DNA from: Flavobacteriaceae bacterium UBA3611
GTDB taxonomy: Bacteria; Bacteroidota; Bacteroidia; Flavobacteriales; Flavobacteriaceae
Reading direction: 5' to 3'
Assembly: GCA_002375495.1 (NCBI GenBank)
Contig: DFLU01000010.1
Span: 180,053-244,052 of the forward strand
Length of the DNA stretch: 64,000 nucleotides
The notes beneath the pieces are model-generated. The model did not search any database, was not told where the DNA came from, and saw only the letters and a program-made list of their open reading frames with translations. The position numbers were made by a program, and so were the translations under genes. Positions 52,739-59,248 of the stretch are shown here, one piece after another. Positions within the stretch are counted from its first letter, which is position 1, and every line of letters begins with the position of its first letter.

Positions 52739-53449
52739 ATGGCTTCGTCTAAACTACCCATCTTAATGTACCACAACATCGCGCCCGAATTGGGCGGCGG
52801 ACTCACAATTTCGAAGAAAAAATTTGAAGCTCAGTGTAAGTACTTGGCAGCAGAAGGCTACCAAACGCATCATTTTTCTGAATTGATGACCAATCAACCC
52901 CTTTCTGCTAAGAAAAACTGTGTGATCACGTTTGATGATGGTTATGTAAATCAGTTAGAATATGCAGTGCCGCTGTTGAAACAGTACCATTTGAAAGCAA
53001 CTTTTTTTATTCCGTTGGGGTATTTGGGGAAGACCGACCAGTGGAATACCGGCGAGCTTTCCATCATGACTGTAGCACAATTGCGGGCGTTACCTTCCGA
53101 GACGATCGAATTGGCATACCACAGCTTTCAGCATCAAAAATATAACGAGTTGTCGACTGAGGAAATTTCCGAAGACACCAAAAAATGCTTTGATCTTACA
53201 ACAGAGAAGAAACTTAAATTCACAAACGCTTTGGCGTATCCATACGGTAAGTTTCCCCGGAAAGATCCTGCAAAAAGCCAGTTTTTTAATCAGTTAGAAA
53301 CACATGATTTTAAATTTGGTTTGAGAATTGGAAACCGTATTGAAAAGTTTCCTTTTCAGAACCCATTTGAAGTAAACCGAATTGACGTAAAAGGGGAGTG
53401 GAGCCTATTGAAATTTAAACGAAAGCTGAAAATCGGGAAGTTATTTTAA
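52739..53449 (+). CDS. polysaccharide deacetylase family protein
   Basis: 236 aa NodB-type domain. PILMYHNIAPE at the start, catalytic TFDDGY (64-69) with the Asp pair, metal His pair in YHSFQH (His128, His132), and FTNALAYPYGKFPR. No signal peptide, so it probably acts on a cytoplasmic or membrane-bound glycan intermediate. Plus strand within a mainly minus-strand glycan locus; its 3' end overlaps the convergent GT2 gene by 4 bp. Confidence 0.89.
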   Translation: MASSKLPILMYHNIAPELGGGLTISKKKFEAQCKYLAAEGYQTHHFSELMTNQPLSAKKNCVITFDDGYVNQLEYAVPLLKQYHLKATFFIPLGYLGKTDQWNTGELSIMTVAQLRALPSETIELAYHSFQHQKYNELSTEEISEDTKKCFDLTTEKKLKFTNALAYPYGKFPRKDPAKSQFFNQLETHDFKFGLRIGNRIEKFPFQNPFEVNRIDVKGEWSLLKFKRKLKIGKLF

Positions 53450-54183
53450 CGCATCCCGCGATGTAAGAGCATTAATTTTACATACCGCTGGAAGACCCCA
53501 TAAGCATTTACGGCAGCCACGGTCAATCCCGGCACCCCATCTCTAAACCCGCCACGAAACACATACGAGCTAAAAAACCGATACGTAGGTTTTACCATGA
53601 GCTTAAACCAGGTCACTTTTTCATTTTTTGCAAAGCGTTGTTCGGCTTGGGTCCATGCATACCCTTCTTTTTTGGAAATATAATTGTGCAAGCCTTTGTA
53701 GGTGAAATGCAGCATGGGGTTGTGAAGGGTACCCACACTGCCCGCGCATTGTAATTTTTCATGTACAGTTCCCTGAAATGATGCGCCGTCCCGAAGTACC
53801 AATCGCAGTACAGAATCACTGTGATGATAGAGAAAACGGTTCATGTAATAATGCGGGAAGGTTACCTTGTAGCCACTGTGCTTCGGATTCTCAAGTGTTT
53901 TCTTGATTTCAGTTTCGAGCGAGTGGGTAACACGTTCGTCTGCATCAACAAAAAGCACCCAATTGCCTGTGGCCTGTTGCAACGCGTGATTTTTTTGTGC
54001 CGAAAAGTTATCGAATTCGCGAAGTAGCACCTTGGAGGTATATTTTTTAGCGATTTCAACGGTGTTGTCTGTACTATGGCTGTCTATTACGATAATTTCA
54101 TCTGCAAATGTTACCGATTGCAGCGCGCCCTCGATGTAGGCAGCTTCATTATAAGTAGGAATAATTACCGTGAGTGTAGGCAT
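53446..54183 (-). CDS. glycosyltransferase family 2 (WaaE/KdtX-like), second copy
   Basis: 245 aa from the ATG at 54183 (MPTLTVIIPTYNEAAY). EIIVIDSHSTDNTVEIAKKY, FDNFSAQKNHALQQATGNWVLFVDADERVT, then SVLRLVLRDGASFQGTVHEKL. Same family as the gene at 51925. The frame extends to 54252 but that would cross the divergent promoter region; a TACGTTTG box lies 4 nt before ATG 54183. Confidence 0.91.
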   Translation of the reverse strand: MPTLTVIIPTYNEAAYIEGALQSVTFADEIIVIDSHSTDNTVEIAKKYTSKVLLREFDNFSAQKNHALQQATGNWVLFVDADERVTHSLETEIKKTLENPKHSGYKVTFPHYYMNRFLYHHSDSVLRLVLRDGASFQGTVHEKLQCAGSVGTLHNPMLHFTYKGLHNYISKKEGYAWTQAEQRFAKNEKVTWFKLMVKPTYRFFSSYVFRGGFRDGVPGLTVAAVNAYGVFQRYVKLMLLHRGMR

Positions 54184-54187
54184 AGCA

Positions 54188-54195
54188 CAAACGTA
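54188..54195 (-). promoter_or_regulatory. -7 box of GT2 gene (minus), 4 nt before ATG
   Basis: TACGTTTG, TGCT, ATG on the minus strand. Consensus; predicted leaderless. Confidence 0.65.
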
Positions 54196-54204
54196 CAAAA
54201 AAGT

Positions 54205-54212
54205 TATCTTTG
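54205..54212 (+). promoter_or_regulatory. -7 box of GT2 gene (plus), 5 nt before GTG
   Basis: TATCTTTG, TGGGA, GTG at 54218. It overlaps the -33 region expected for the divergent minus promoter at 54188-54195. Confidence 0.65.
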
Positions 54213-54217
54213 TGGGA

Positions 54218-55036
54218 GTGAACAAAATTGATACTTCCATCATAATTAGCACGTATAATTCTACCGAATGGCTAGAAAAAGTGCTGTATGGTTATAACAA
54301 CCAAACGTACCGAATGTTTGAGATTGTAATTGCAGACGATGGCTCTACACAGGAGACAAAAGCCTTGTTAGACCGTATGCAGCAAGAAGTATTTTATCCC
54401 ATTGTGCATGTATGGCACGAAGACAATGGTTTCCAGAAATCCCAGATTTTAAACAAAGCCATTGTGGCGTGCAACACTCCCTATATTATTATGAGCGATG
54501 GCGACTGCATTCCGCGAAAAGATTTTGTGGAGCAGCACGTAAAGTATCGAGAAGAAGGCTATTTTCTTTCTGGGGGCTATTTTATGTTGCCGATGGAAAT
54601 TTCGAAGAAAATTTCAAAAGAAACTATTTACAACGAGCAATGTTTTGAGGTGTCTTGGTTGAAACAGAACGGACTCAAAGCTTCGTTCAAGAACAATAAA
54701 TTGTCTGCCGGAAATCTAAAGGCTTCGATTTTAAATGCGGTAACCCCTACGAATGCTAGTTGGAACGGCCATAATGCCTCAGGTTGGAAGGAAGATATCG
54801 TAGCCGTTAATGGTTTTGATGAACGTATGCAATATGGCGGCCAAGATCGTGAATTGGGAGAACGGTTGTTCAATCTGGGGATTAAGAGCAAGCAGATTCG
54901 CTATAATGCGGTGGTGATACATTTAGATCACCCAAGGGGGTATAAAAATCAGGAATCGATTGCTAAGAATCAGGCGATACGTAAAACTACGCGGGAAGAA
55001 AACAAAACTTGGACCGACTTCGGGATTAAAAAGTAA
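54218..55036 (+). CDS. glycosyltransferase family 2 (galactosyltransferase-like)
   Basis: 272 aa from GTG 54218. TSIIISTYNSTEWLEKVLYGYNNQTYRMFEIVIADDGSTQET; YIIMSDGDCIPRKDFVEQHV with the DGD metal motif; NGFDERMQYGGQDRELGERLFNLGIK is the C-terminal part typical of the chondroitin-polymerase/galactosyltransferase type (Glyco_transf_7C). The upstream frame to 54170 overlaps the promoter. Predicted role: surface glycan assembly. Confidence 0.88.
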   Translation: MNKIDTSIIISTYNSTEWLEKVLYGYNNQTYRMFEIVIADDGSTQETKALLDRMQQEVFYPIVHVWHEDNGFQKSQILNKAIVACNTPYIIMSDGDCIPRKDFVEQHVKYREEGYFLSGGYFMLPMEISKKISKETIYNEQCFEVSWLKQNGLKASFKNNKLSAGNLKASILNAVTPTNASWNGHNASGWKEDIVAVNGFDERMQYGGQDRELGERLFNLGIKSKQIRYNAVVIHLDHPRGYKNQESIAKNQAIRKTTREENKTWTDFGIKK

Positions 55037-55043
55037 GGTTTGT

Positions 55044-55078
55044 TTTCACTACCAACTACCCACTACCCACTACTCACC
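55044..55078. repeat. degenerate heptamer tract, five units
   Basis: TTTCACT, ACCAACT, ACCCACT twice, ACTCACC. It begins 8 bp after the GT2 stop and runs into the 3' end of the convergent methyltransferase gene, encoding its last residues and stop. Confidence 0.8.
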
Positions 55079-55650
55079 ACATAGGCTCCAATCTTCCAGT
55101 ACCGCAACTTCTCATCGGTGGTTACCGTTTCAAACGCCAATTCGTTAAGATTCTCATTTTCTTTAAAATATTCCCAGCAGCCATGGCCTTCGCGGTAGAT
55201 TGAGGTGATGATGATTCCGCGTTCGGTAAGCGAATTCAGCATTCGATCTAAGACATTTTGTTTTTCACTGTCATGGATGTAATAAAATGCCTCATTGAAA
55301 ACGATCACATCAAATTTTTGTTTGGGTTGAAATGTAATCGCATCTGCTGTTTCAAACTCAGCATTTTTAAGATTTTTCGCTTTTGCTTTTTCTATGGAAA
55401 CTTTAGAGAAATCGACACCGAGAAAATACCCATAGCGGTCGGCACCAAAACGTTCAGTAAGTACGCCATCTCCTGAACCAATATCTAGCACCGACGGATT
55501 TTCAGGGCCAAATTCAGTTGCCATTCGAATAATAGTTTCATAGCGTTTGGCTTCTTTTTCGCTCTGCAAGCTTTCCCAACGGCCTTGTTTGTACTGTTTG
55601 TTCCAGCGTATTTTTCGGCGCCAATGGTGAAATTTATCGAGTAGATTCAT
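55063..55650 (-). CDS. class I SAM-dependent methyltransferase
   Basis: 195 aa. SVLDIGSGDGVLTERFG (motif I), FDVIVFNEAFYYIHDSEKQNVLDRMLNSLTERGIIITSIYREG. Methyltransf_11/25 type, substrate unknown; it lies in the glycan locus directly upstream of nothing and 1 bp after the GT9 gene start. The C-terminal VVSSG is encoded by a heptamer repeat tract. Confidence 0.86.
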   Translation of the reverse strand: MNLLDKFHHWRRKIRWNKQYKQGRWESLQSEKEAKRYETIIRMATEFGPENPSVLDIGSGDGVLTERFGADRYGYFLGVDFSKVSIEKAKAKNLKNAEFETADAITFQPKQKFDVIVFNEAFYYIHDSEKQNVLDRMLNSLTERGIIITSIYREGHGCWEYFKENENLNELAFETVTTDEKLRYWKIGAYVVSSG

Positions 55651-55651
55651 A

Positions 55652-56731
55652 CTATTTTTTTGCGTTAGAAAGTTGGTGGGCCAGGTAGGGTTTCAATTTA
55701 CCAAAAATAAGTTCTGGAGTTAATTGTTGGTATAACTCATCTGGTTGCGCTTCAATCCGTCTGCGTTCTTCCAAGGTAAAGCTACTGAAAAGGTCTGGCT
55801 TTTCTTCTAGCAAATGAACAGATTCGTGGGTAGTGCCATCTTCAAAACTACTCCAATGTTCTTTATTCACGTAGGGCGAATAAATGGTGAATGTTGGGAC
55901 GTGAAGTGCTTTTGCAATGTGAACACTCCCGCCTTCATTGGCTACCAACAGGTCGCATTGGCTAACCAAAACAGCAAATTCACGAATGTTATTGGCGTAA
56001 ATGTCTAAATTTATTTGTTCTTTATGTTGGCAAAGTTCATAAATTTTAAGCGCTTCTTCTTTTTGATGCGGGGCATAGTTGAATAAGAGCGTCGCACTAT
56101 ACGTTTCGGCAATAAAATCGACTAGCGCCGCAATATAAGGGTAGGGCATCGATTTTTGTGGTGTGCTTCCTAACACGCCAAGCATGATAACGGGCGACTT
56201 TATTCCTTTTAGCCGATTTGTAGCTTTTTCTGTTTCAGTCAACCATATTTTAGGTTCGAAATCGGGTACAGCTAGCTCAAAAACAGAAGTTATCATGTGC
56301 AATCTGTCTTCTATTGCCTTTCCGCAGGCACGGCTTCGCTGCTCCAAAAAACTTATGGGGTGGGTATAGAATGGAAATTTCAATTCCTTATTCGCGCGTT
56401 TGAGTCCGATGCGCATTTTACCCTTCGAAAAAAGGCACATCATCCTACTTTGGAATTTAGAATAAGGATCGAAGATGATGTCGTATTCTTCACCACGGGT
56501 CACCCAAACAGTTTTGAAAAGATTGGGAACCTTCTTTAACCATTTTTCTTTAATGGGAATAATGCGATCTATGTTGGGGTTGTTTTCTAAGACACCCACC
56601 GTATAATCGTACACAAAATAGGTAACCTCGCTTTCTGGAAAGACTTTTTTGATGTTATTGGCAATCACCGAACTGATGAGTACATCACCAATTCTTTTGT
56701 TCTGTATAACAAGTATTTTCTTAGGTTGCAT
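55652..56731 (-). CDS. glycosyltransferase family 9 (heptosyltransferase-like)
   Basis: 359 aa GT-B enzyme. KKILVIQNKRIGDVLISSVIANNIKKVFPESEVTYFVYD at the start; C-terminal GGSVHIAKALHVPTFTIYSPYVNKEHW contains the GT9 nucleotide-sugar motif. Typically transfers heptose to LPS inner core. 1 bp before the methyltransferase gene, divergent from the Kdo-kinase-like gene. Confidence 0.91.
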   Translation of the reverse strand: MQPKKILVIQNKRIGDVLISSVIANNIKKVFPESEVTYFVYDYTVGVLENNPNIDRIIPIKEKWLKKVPNLFKTVWVTRGEEYDIIFDPYSKFQSRMMCLFSKGKMRIGLKRANKELKFPFYTHPISFLEQRSRACGKAIEDRLHMITSVFELAVPDFEPKIWLTETEKATNRLKGIKSPVIMLGVLGSTPQKSMPYPYIAALVDFIAETYSATLLFNYAPHQKEEALKIYELCQHKEQINLDIYANNIREFAVLVSQCDLLVANEGGSVHIAKALHVPTFTIYSPYVNKEHWSSFEDGTTHESVHLLEEKPDLFSSFTLEERRRIEAQPDELYQQLTPELIFGKLKPYLAHQLSNAKK

Positions 56732-56775
56732 TACCTTCGCAAAGTATCTCTTTTTTTGAAGTTATTAAAATTTAA

Positions 56776-57525
56776 ATGGCAACGCATTTCATTATCGGTA
56801 CTGAATATAAAGTGTTTGAAGAAGCACTTCGGAAAGCGCTACAACAATTTGAAACTTCTGGTGAATATGTAACCATGGGAGACCGGAATGTTATCAAGAA
56901 AATTGAAATTGACGGTAAGGTATTCAATATTAAAAAGTTTAAAACGCCCAATTTCTTACAAAGCTTGGTGTATCGTTTTCTGCGGAAAAGCAAAGCGAAA
57001 CGTTCTTTTGAATATGCTTCGTTGTTGATAGATAAAGGCATAAATACACCTTATCCCGTGGCGTATGCTGAAAATTTTGGGGTCGGACTCGAACAGAGTT
57101 ATTATATTTCAGAACATTTAGAATACGACTTCGACTTTCGAGTGCTGAACCACAATCCCAAATGGCCCAACCGTGCTGAAATTTTACGGCAGATGGCGGC
57201 TTTTACCTTCAAATTACACGAAAGCGGAATTAACTTTTTAGACCATTCCCCAGGGAATACTTTAATAAAGGATAGGGCAGATGGCAGCTACGATTTCTAC
57301 TTAATTGATCTGAACCGAATGCGTTTTGAACCTATGGATTTCAACAAGCGGATGCATAACTTTAGGCGGTTATGGCTATCCAAAACTATGATTAACATCA
57401 TGGCTAAGGAGTATGCAAACCTCTACGGAAAGAGCGAATCCGAAACCCACGCATTGATGACAAAGCATAGCAGGGAATTTCAGAAAAAAGTGAATAGTAA
57501 GAAACTGCGAAGAAGGAAGCGATGA
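56776..57525 (+). CDS. lipopolysaccharide (Kdo/heptose) kinase family protein
   Basis: 249 aa protein-kinase-like fold of the KdkA/RfaP/InaA group. ATP-binding Lys in VFNIKKFKTPN (Lys52/53), catalytic loop GINFLDHSPGN with Asp156, and the DFG-equivalent LIDLNRM (Asp178). Predicted to phosphorylate an inner-core sugar of LPS, which fits the heptosyltransferase next to it. The C-terminus is very basic (KKVNSKKLRRRKR). A long heptamer-repeat region begins 9 bp downstream. Confidence 0.88.
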   Translation: MATHFIIGTEYKVFEEALRKALQQFETSGEYVTMGDRNVIKKIEIDGKVFNIKKFKTPNFLQSLVYRFLRKSKAKRSFEYASLLIDKGINTPYPVAYAENFGVGLEQSYYISEHLEYDFDFRVLNHNPKWPNRAEILRQMAAFTFKLHESGINFLDHSPGNTLIKDRADGSYDFYLIDLNRMRFEPMDFNKRMHNFRRLWLSKTMINIMAKEYANLYGKSESETHALMTKHSREFQKKVNSKKLRRRKR

Positions 57526-57671
57526 ATTATTTTTAGGCTATATGCTATAGGCATTAAGCAGTAAAAAGTAAGCAGTAAAGAGTAAGCAGTAAGTAGTAAG
57601 CCATTAAAGAGCTTTCACAAATACAACTATCAACTATCAACTTCTCACTTCCAGCACGCAACTCATGAATT

Positions 57672-57804
57672 TAGAAAATGGAGTATGGAGTATGGACTAA
57701 AGAGTCTCCAAATGATGAGCAATATGTCTTTAATGATTGTTCATAGAAAACCCATAACTTCCAACTTCCAGCATCTGTCACACTGAGCCTGTCGAAGTGC
57801 AGCA
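57672..57804. repeat. long direct repeat, copy 1 (133 bp)
   Basis: Begins TAGAAAATGGAGTATGG and ends GTCGAAGTGCAGCA. Similar to 57935-58074 over its length, with scattered substitutions. The length difference is exactly 7 bp: copy 1 has one extra AGTATGG unit and lacks two units present in copy 2. Confidence 0.85.
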
Positions 57805-57866
57805 CCTAGCATCCAGCATCTAGCAACCAGCATCCAACATCCAACTTCCCGCTTCTATCACCTATC

Positions 57867-57916
57867 ACACTGAGCGCCCTCCAGAATGGACCTTTCGGGC
57901 TGGCAGTCGAAGTGCA
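57867..57916. repeat. repeat element copy with 27-bp interruption
   Basis: A TCACACTGAGCGC...AGTCGAAGTGCA element interrupted at 57878-57904 by 27 bp (CCTCCAGAATGGACCTTTCG...), unlike the uninterrupted copies 90 bp to the left and 150 bp to the right. Confidence 0.6.
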
Positions 57917-57934
57917 TCACCGAACATATCAATA

Positions 57935-58074
57935 TAGAAAATGGAGTATGGATTAAAGAATATCCAAATGATGAGCAATAGGTCTTTGACGAGTGTTCAC
58001 AGTTAACCCATAACTAGCAACTTCCAACTTCCAACTTCCAGCATCTGTCACACTGAGCCTGTCGAAGTGCAGCA
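57935..58074. repeat. long direct repeat, copy 2 (140 bp)
   Basis: Second copy of the block at 57672-57804, 263 bp downstream. Contains ACTTCCA units expanded by two. Confidence 0.85.
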
Positions 58075-58135
58075 TCCAGCACCTAGCATCCAGCATCCAG
58101 GATCTAGCACCTAGCATCCAACATCCAGCTACCTT

Positions 58136-58951
58136 CTAAACCGCCACATCATACTCTCGTAAAGCATCATTCAGTGAGGTTTTTTTATTGGTGCTTTCCT
58201 TTCGTTGGCCAATAATGAGTGCGCAACTCACCTGAAATTCTCCAGCAGGAAAATGTTTGGTGTAGCTTCCAGGAATCACTACCGATCTAGCAGGCACCAA
58301 TCCTTTCATTTCTTTGGGTTGGTCACCCGTAACATCAATAATTTTAGTTGAAGCCGTCAAAACTACGTTGGCGCCTAAGACAGCTTCTTTCTCTACTCGA
58401 ACACCTTCAACAACAATACTTCGCGAACCAATAAATGCGTTGTCTTCAATAATTACTGGAGCAGCTTGCAGCGGTTCTAAGACCCCGCCAATACCAACGC
58501 CGCCACTTAGGTGCACATTTTTACCAATCTGTGCACAACTACCAACGGTAGCCCACGTATCTACCATAGTACCTTCATCTACGTATGCTCCTATATTTAC
58601 ATAGCTGGGCATCATGATCACGCCCTTGCTAATGTAAGCACCGTGTCTTGCCACTGCATGCGGAACCACACGAATTCCTTTTTCTTGGTAGCCTCTTTTC
58701 AACGGAATTTTATCATGGTATTCAAAAATACCAGCTTCCATGGTTTCCATTTTCTGGATGGGAAAGTAGAGCACAACGGCCTTTTTCACCCACTCATTTA
58801 CTTGCCAGCCGTTTGCGGTAGGTTCTGCGCATCGAAGCGTGCCTTCATCGCACAAACGAACCACTTCCCGAATGGCTGCAATGGTTTCTGGATTTGTGAG
58901 TAGCGATCGGTCGTCCCAAGCGGTTTCAATAGTTTTTTGAAGTTCGGTCAT
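58136..58951 (-). CDS. dapD: 2,3,4,5-tetrahydropyridine-2,6-dicarboxylate N-succinyltransferase
   Basis: 271 aa left-handed beta-helix acyltransferase of the succinylase branch of lysine and diaminopimelate synthesis. Opens LQKTIETAWDDRSLLTNPETI; hexapeptide-repeat core MMPSYVNIGAYVDEGTMVDTWATVGSCAQIGKNVHLSGGVGIGGVLEPLQ; then IIEDNAFIGSRSIVVEGV. Full length. Its stop codon abuts the heptamer repeat block. A TATCTTTA box at 58988-58995 is a likely promoter, giving a leader of about 30 nt. Confidence 0.96.
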   Translation of the reverse strand: MTELQKTIETAWDDRSLLTNPETIAAIREVVRLCDEGTLRCAEPTANGWQVNEWVKKAVVLYFPIQKMETMEAGIFEYHDKIPLKRGYQEKGIRVVPHAVARHGAYISKGVIMMPSYVNIGAYVDEGTMVDTWATVGSCAQIGKNVHLSGGVGIGGVLEPLQAAPVIIEDNAFIGSRSIVVEGVRVEKEAVLGANVVLTASTKIIDVTGDQPKEMKGLVPARSVVIPGSYTKHFPAGEFQVSCALIIGQRKESTNKKTSLNDALREYDVAV

Positions 58952-58987
58952 GATTTTATGGTGAAAGAGTTCGTCAATTTTAAAGTG

Positions 58988-58995
58988 TAAAGATA
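58988..58995 (-). promoter_or_regulatory. probable -7 box of dapD
   Basis: TATCTTTA on the minus strand, 36 nt before the dapD ATG; one mismatch to TAnnTTTG. Confidence 0.5.
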
Positions 58996-59082
58996 CATAT
59001 TATGAAGCCGCTTTGAAACTCCTTCCGAAGTAAAAATAGACACAAAAAGACAGTTCCCTCACTGAAAAGACGGGTTGCCTAA

Positions 59083-59208
59083 ATGGTCCTCGTAGTACGG
59101 TTAAATCTTATATACTTTTATAGTCATATAAGAAATAGCACCCTCACGGAGGAGGAAAAGTTGAGGTTGTTGGTAAAAGGAGTTTCAGAAATGGAACTCC
59201 TTTTTTAA
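59083..59208 (+). ncRNA. candidate small transcript or 41-codon ORF ending in a terminator
   Basis: A strong terminator (59175-59206) lies in a gap where no plus-strand gene ends, so something upstream must be transcribed. TACTTTTA at about 59116 could be its promoter, giving an RNA of about 80 nt with a hairpin (CACCCTCA near 59137 with TGAGGTTG near 59162) before the terminator. Alternatively an ORF from ATG 59083 (MVLVVRLNLIYFYSHIR...) reads through the terminator stem to TAA at 59206-59208. I cannot decide between them. Confidence 0.35.
59175..59206 (+). terminator. orphan rho-independent terminator
   Basis: AAAAGGAGTTTC, loop AGAAA, TGGAACTCCTTTTTT. Upstream of the M24 peptidase gene and downstream of no annotated plus-strand gene. 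Confidence 0.8.
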
Positions 59209-59248
59209 TTCAAACTGATGTTGTAATTTTAGAAAAAATCCTAGAACA

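Larger units (their letters stand above)
57526..58135. repeat. 610-bp gene-free block of heptamer-period and interspersed repeats
   Basis: No ORF of note on either strand. The block is largely built from degenerate 7-bp units: 57534-57610 (TAGGCTA, TATGCTA, TAAGCAG, TAAAGAG and relatives, 11 units); 57624-57665 (CAACTAT, CAACTTC); 57674-57708 (AGTATGG); 57802-57864 (GCACCTA, GCATCCA, nine units); 58072-58134 (GCATCCA, nine units, ending 1 bp before the dapD stop). Between them are copies of a TTCGACAGGCTCAGTGTGACA-type element (inverse orientation). Confidence 0.85.

Noticed and set aside
57526..58135. CRISPR array
   Set aside because: Units are 7 bp and contiguous, with no constant repeat of 25-45 bp, no spacers of fixed length and no cas genes.
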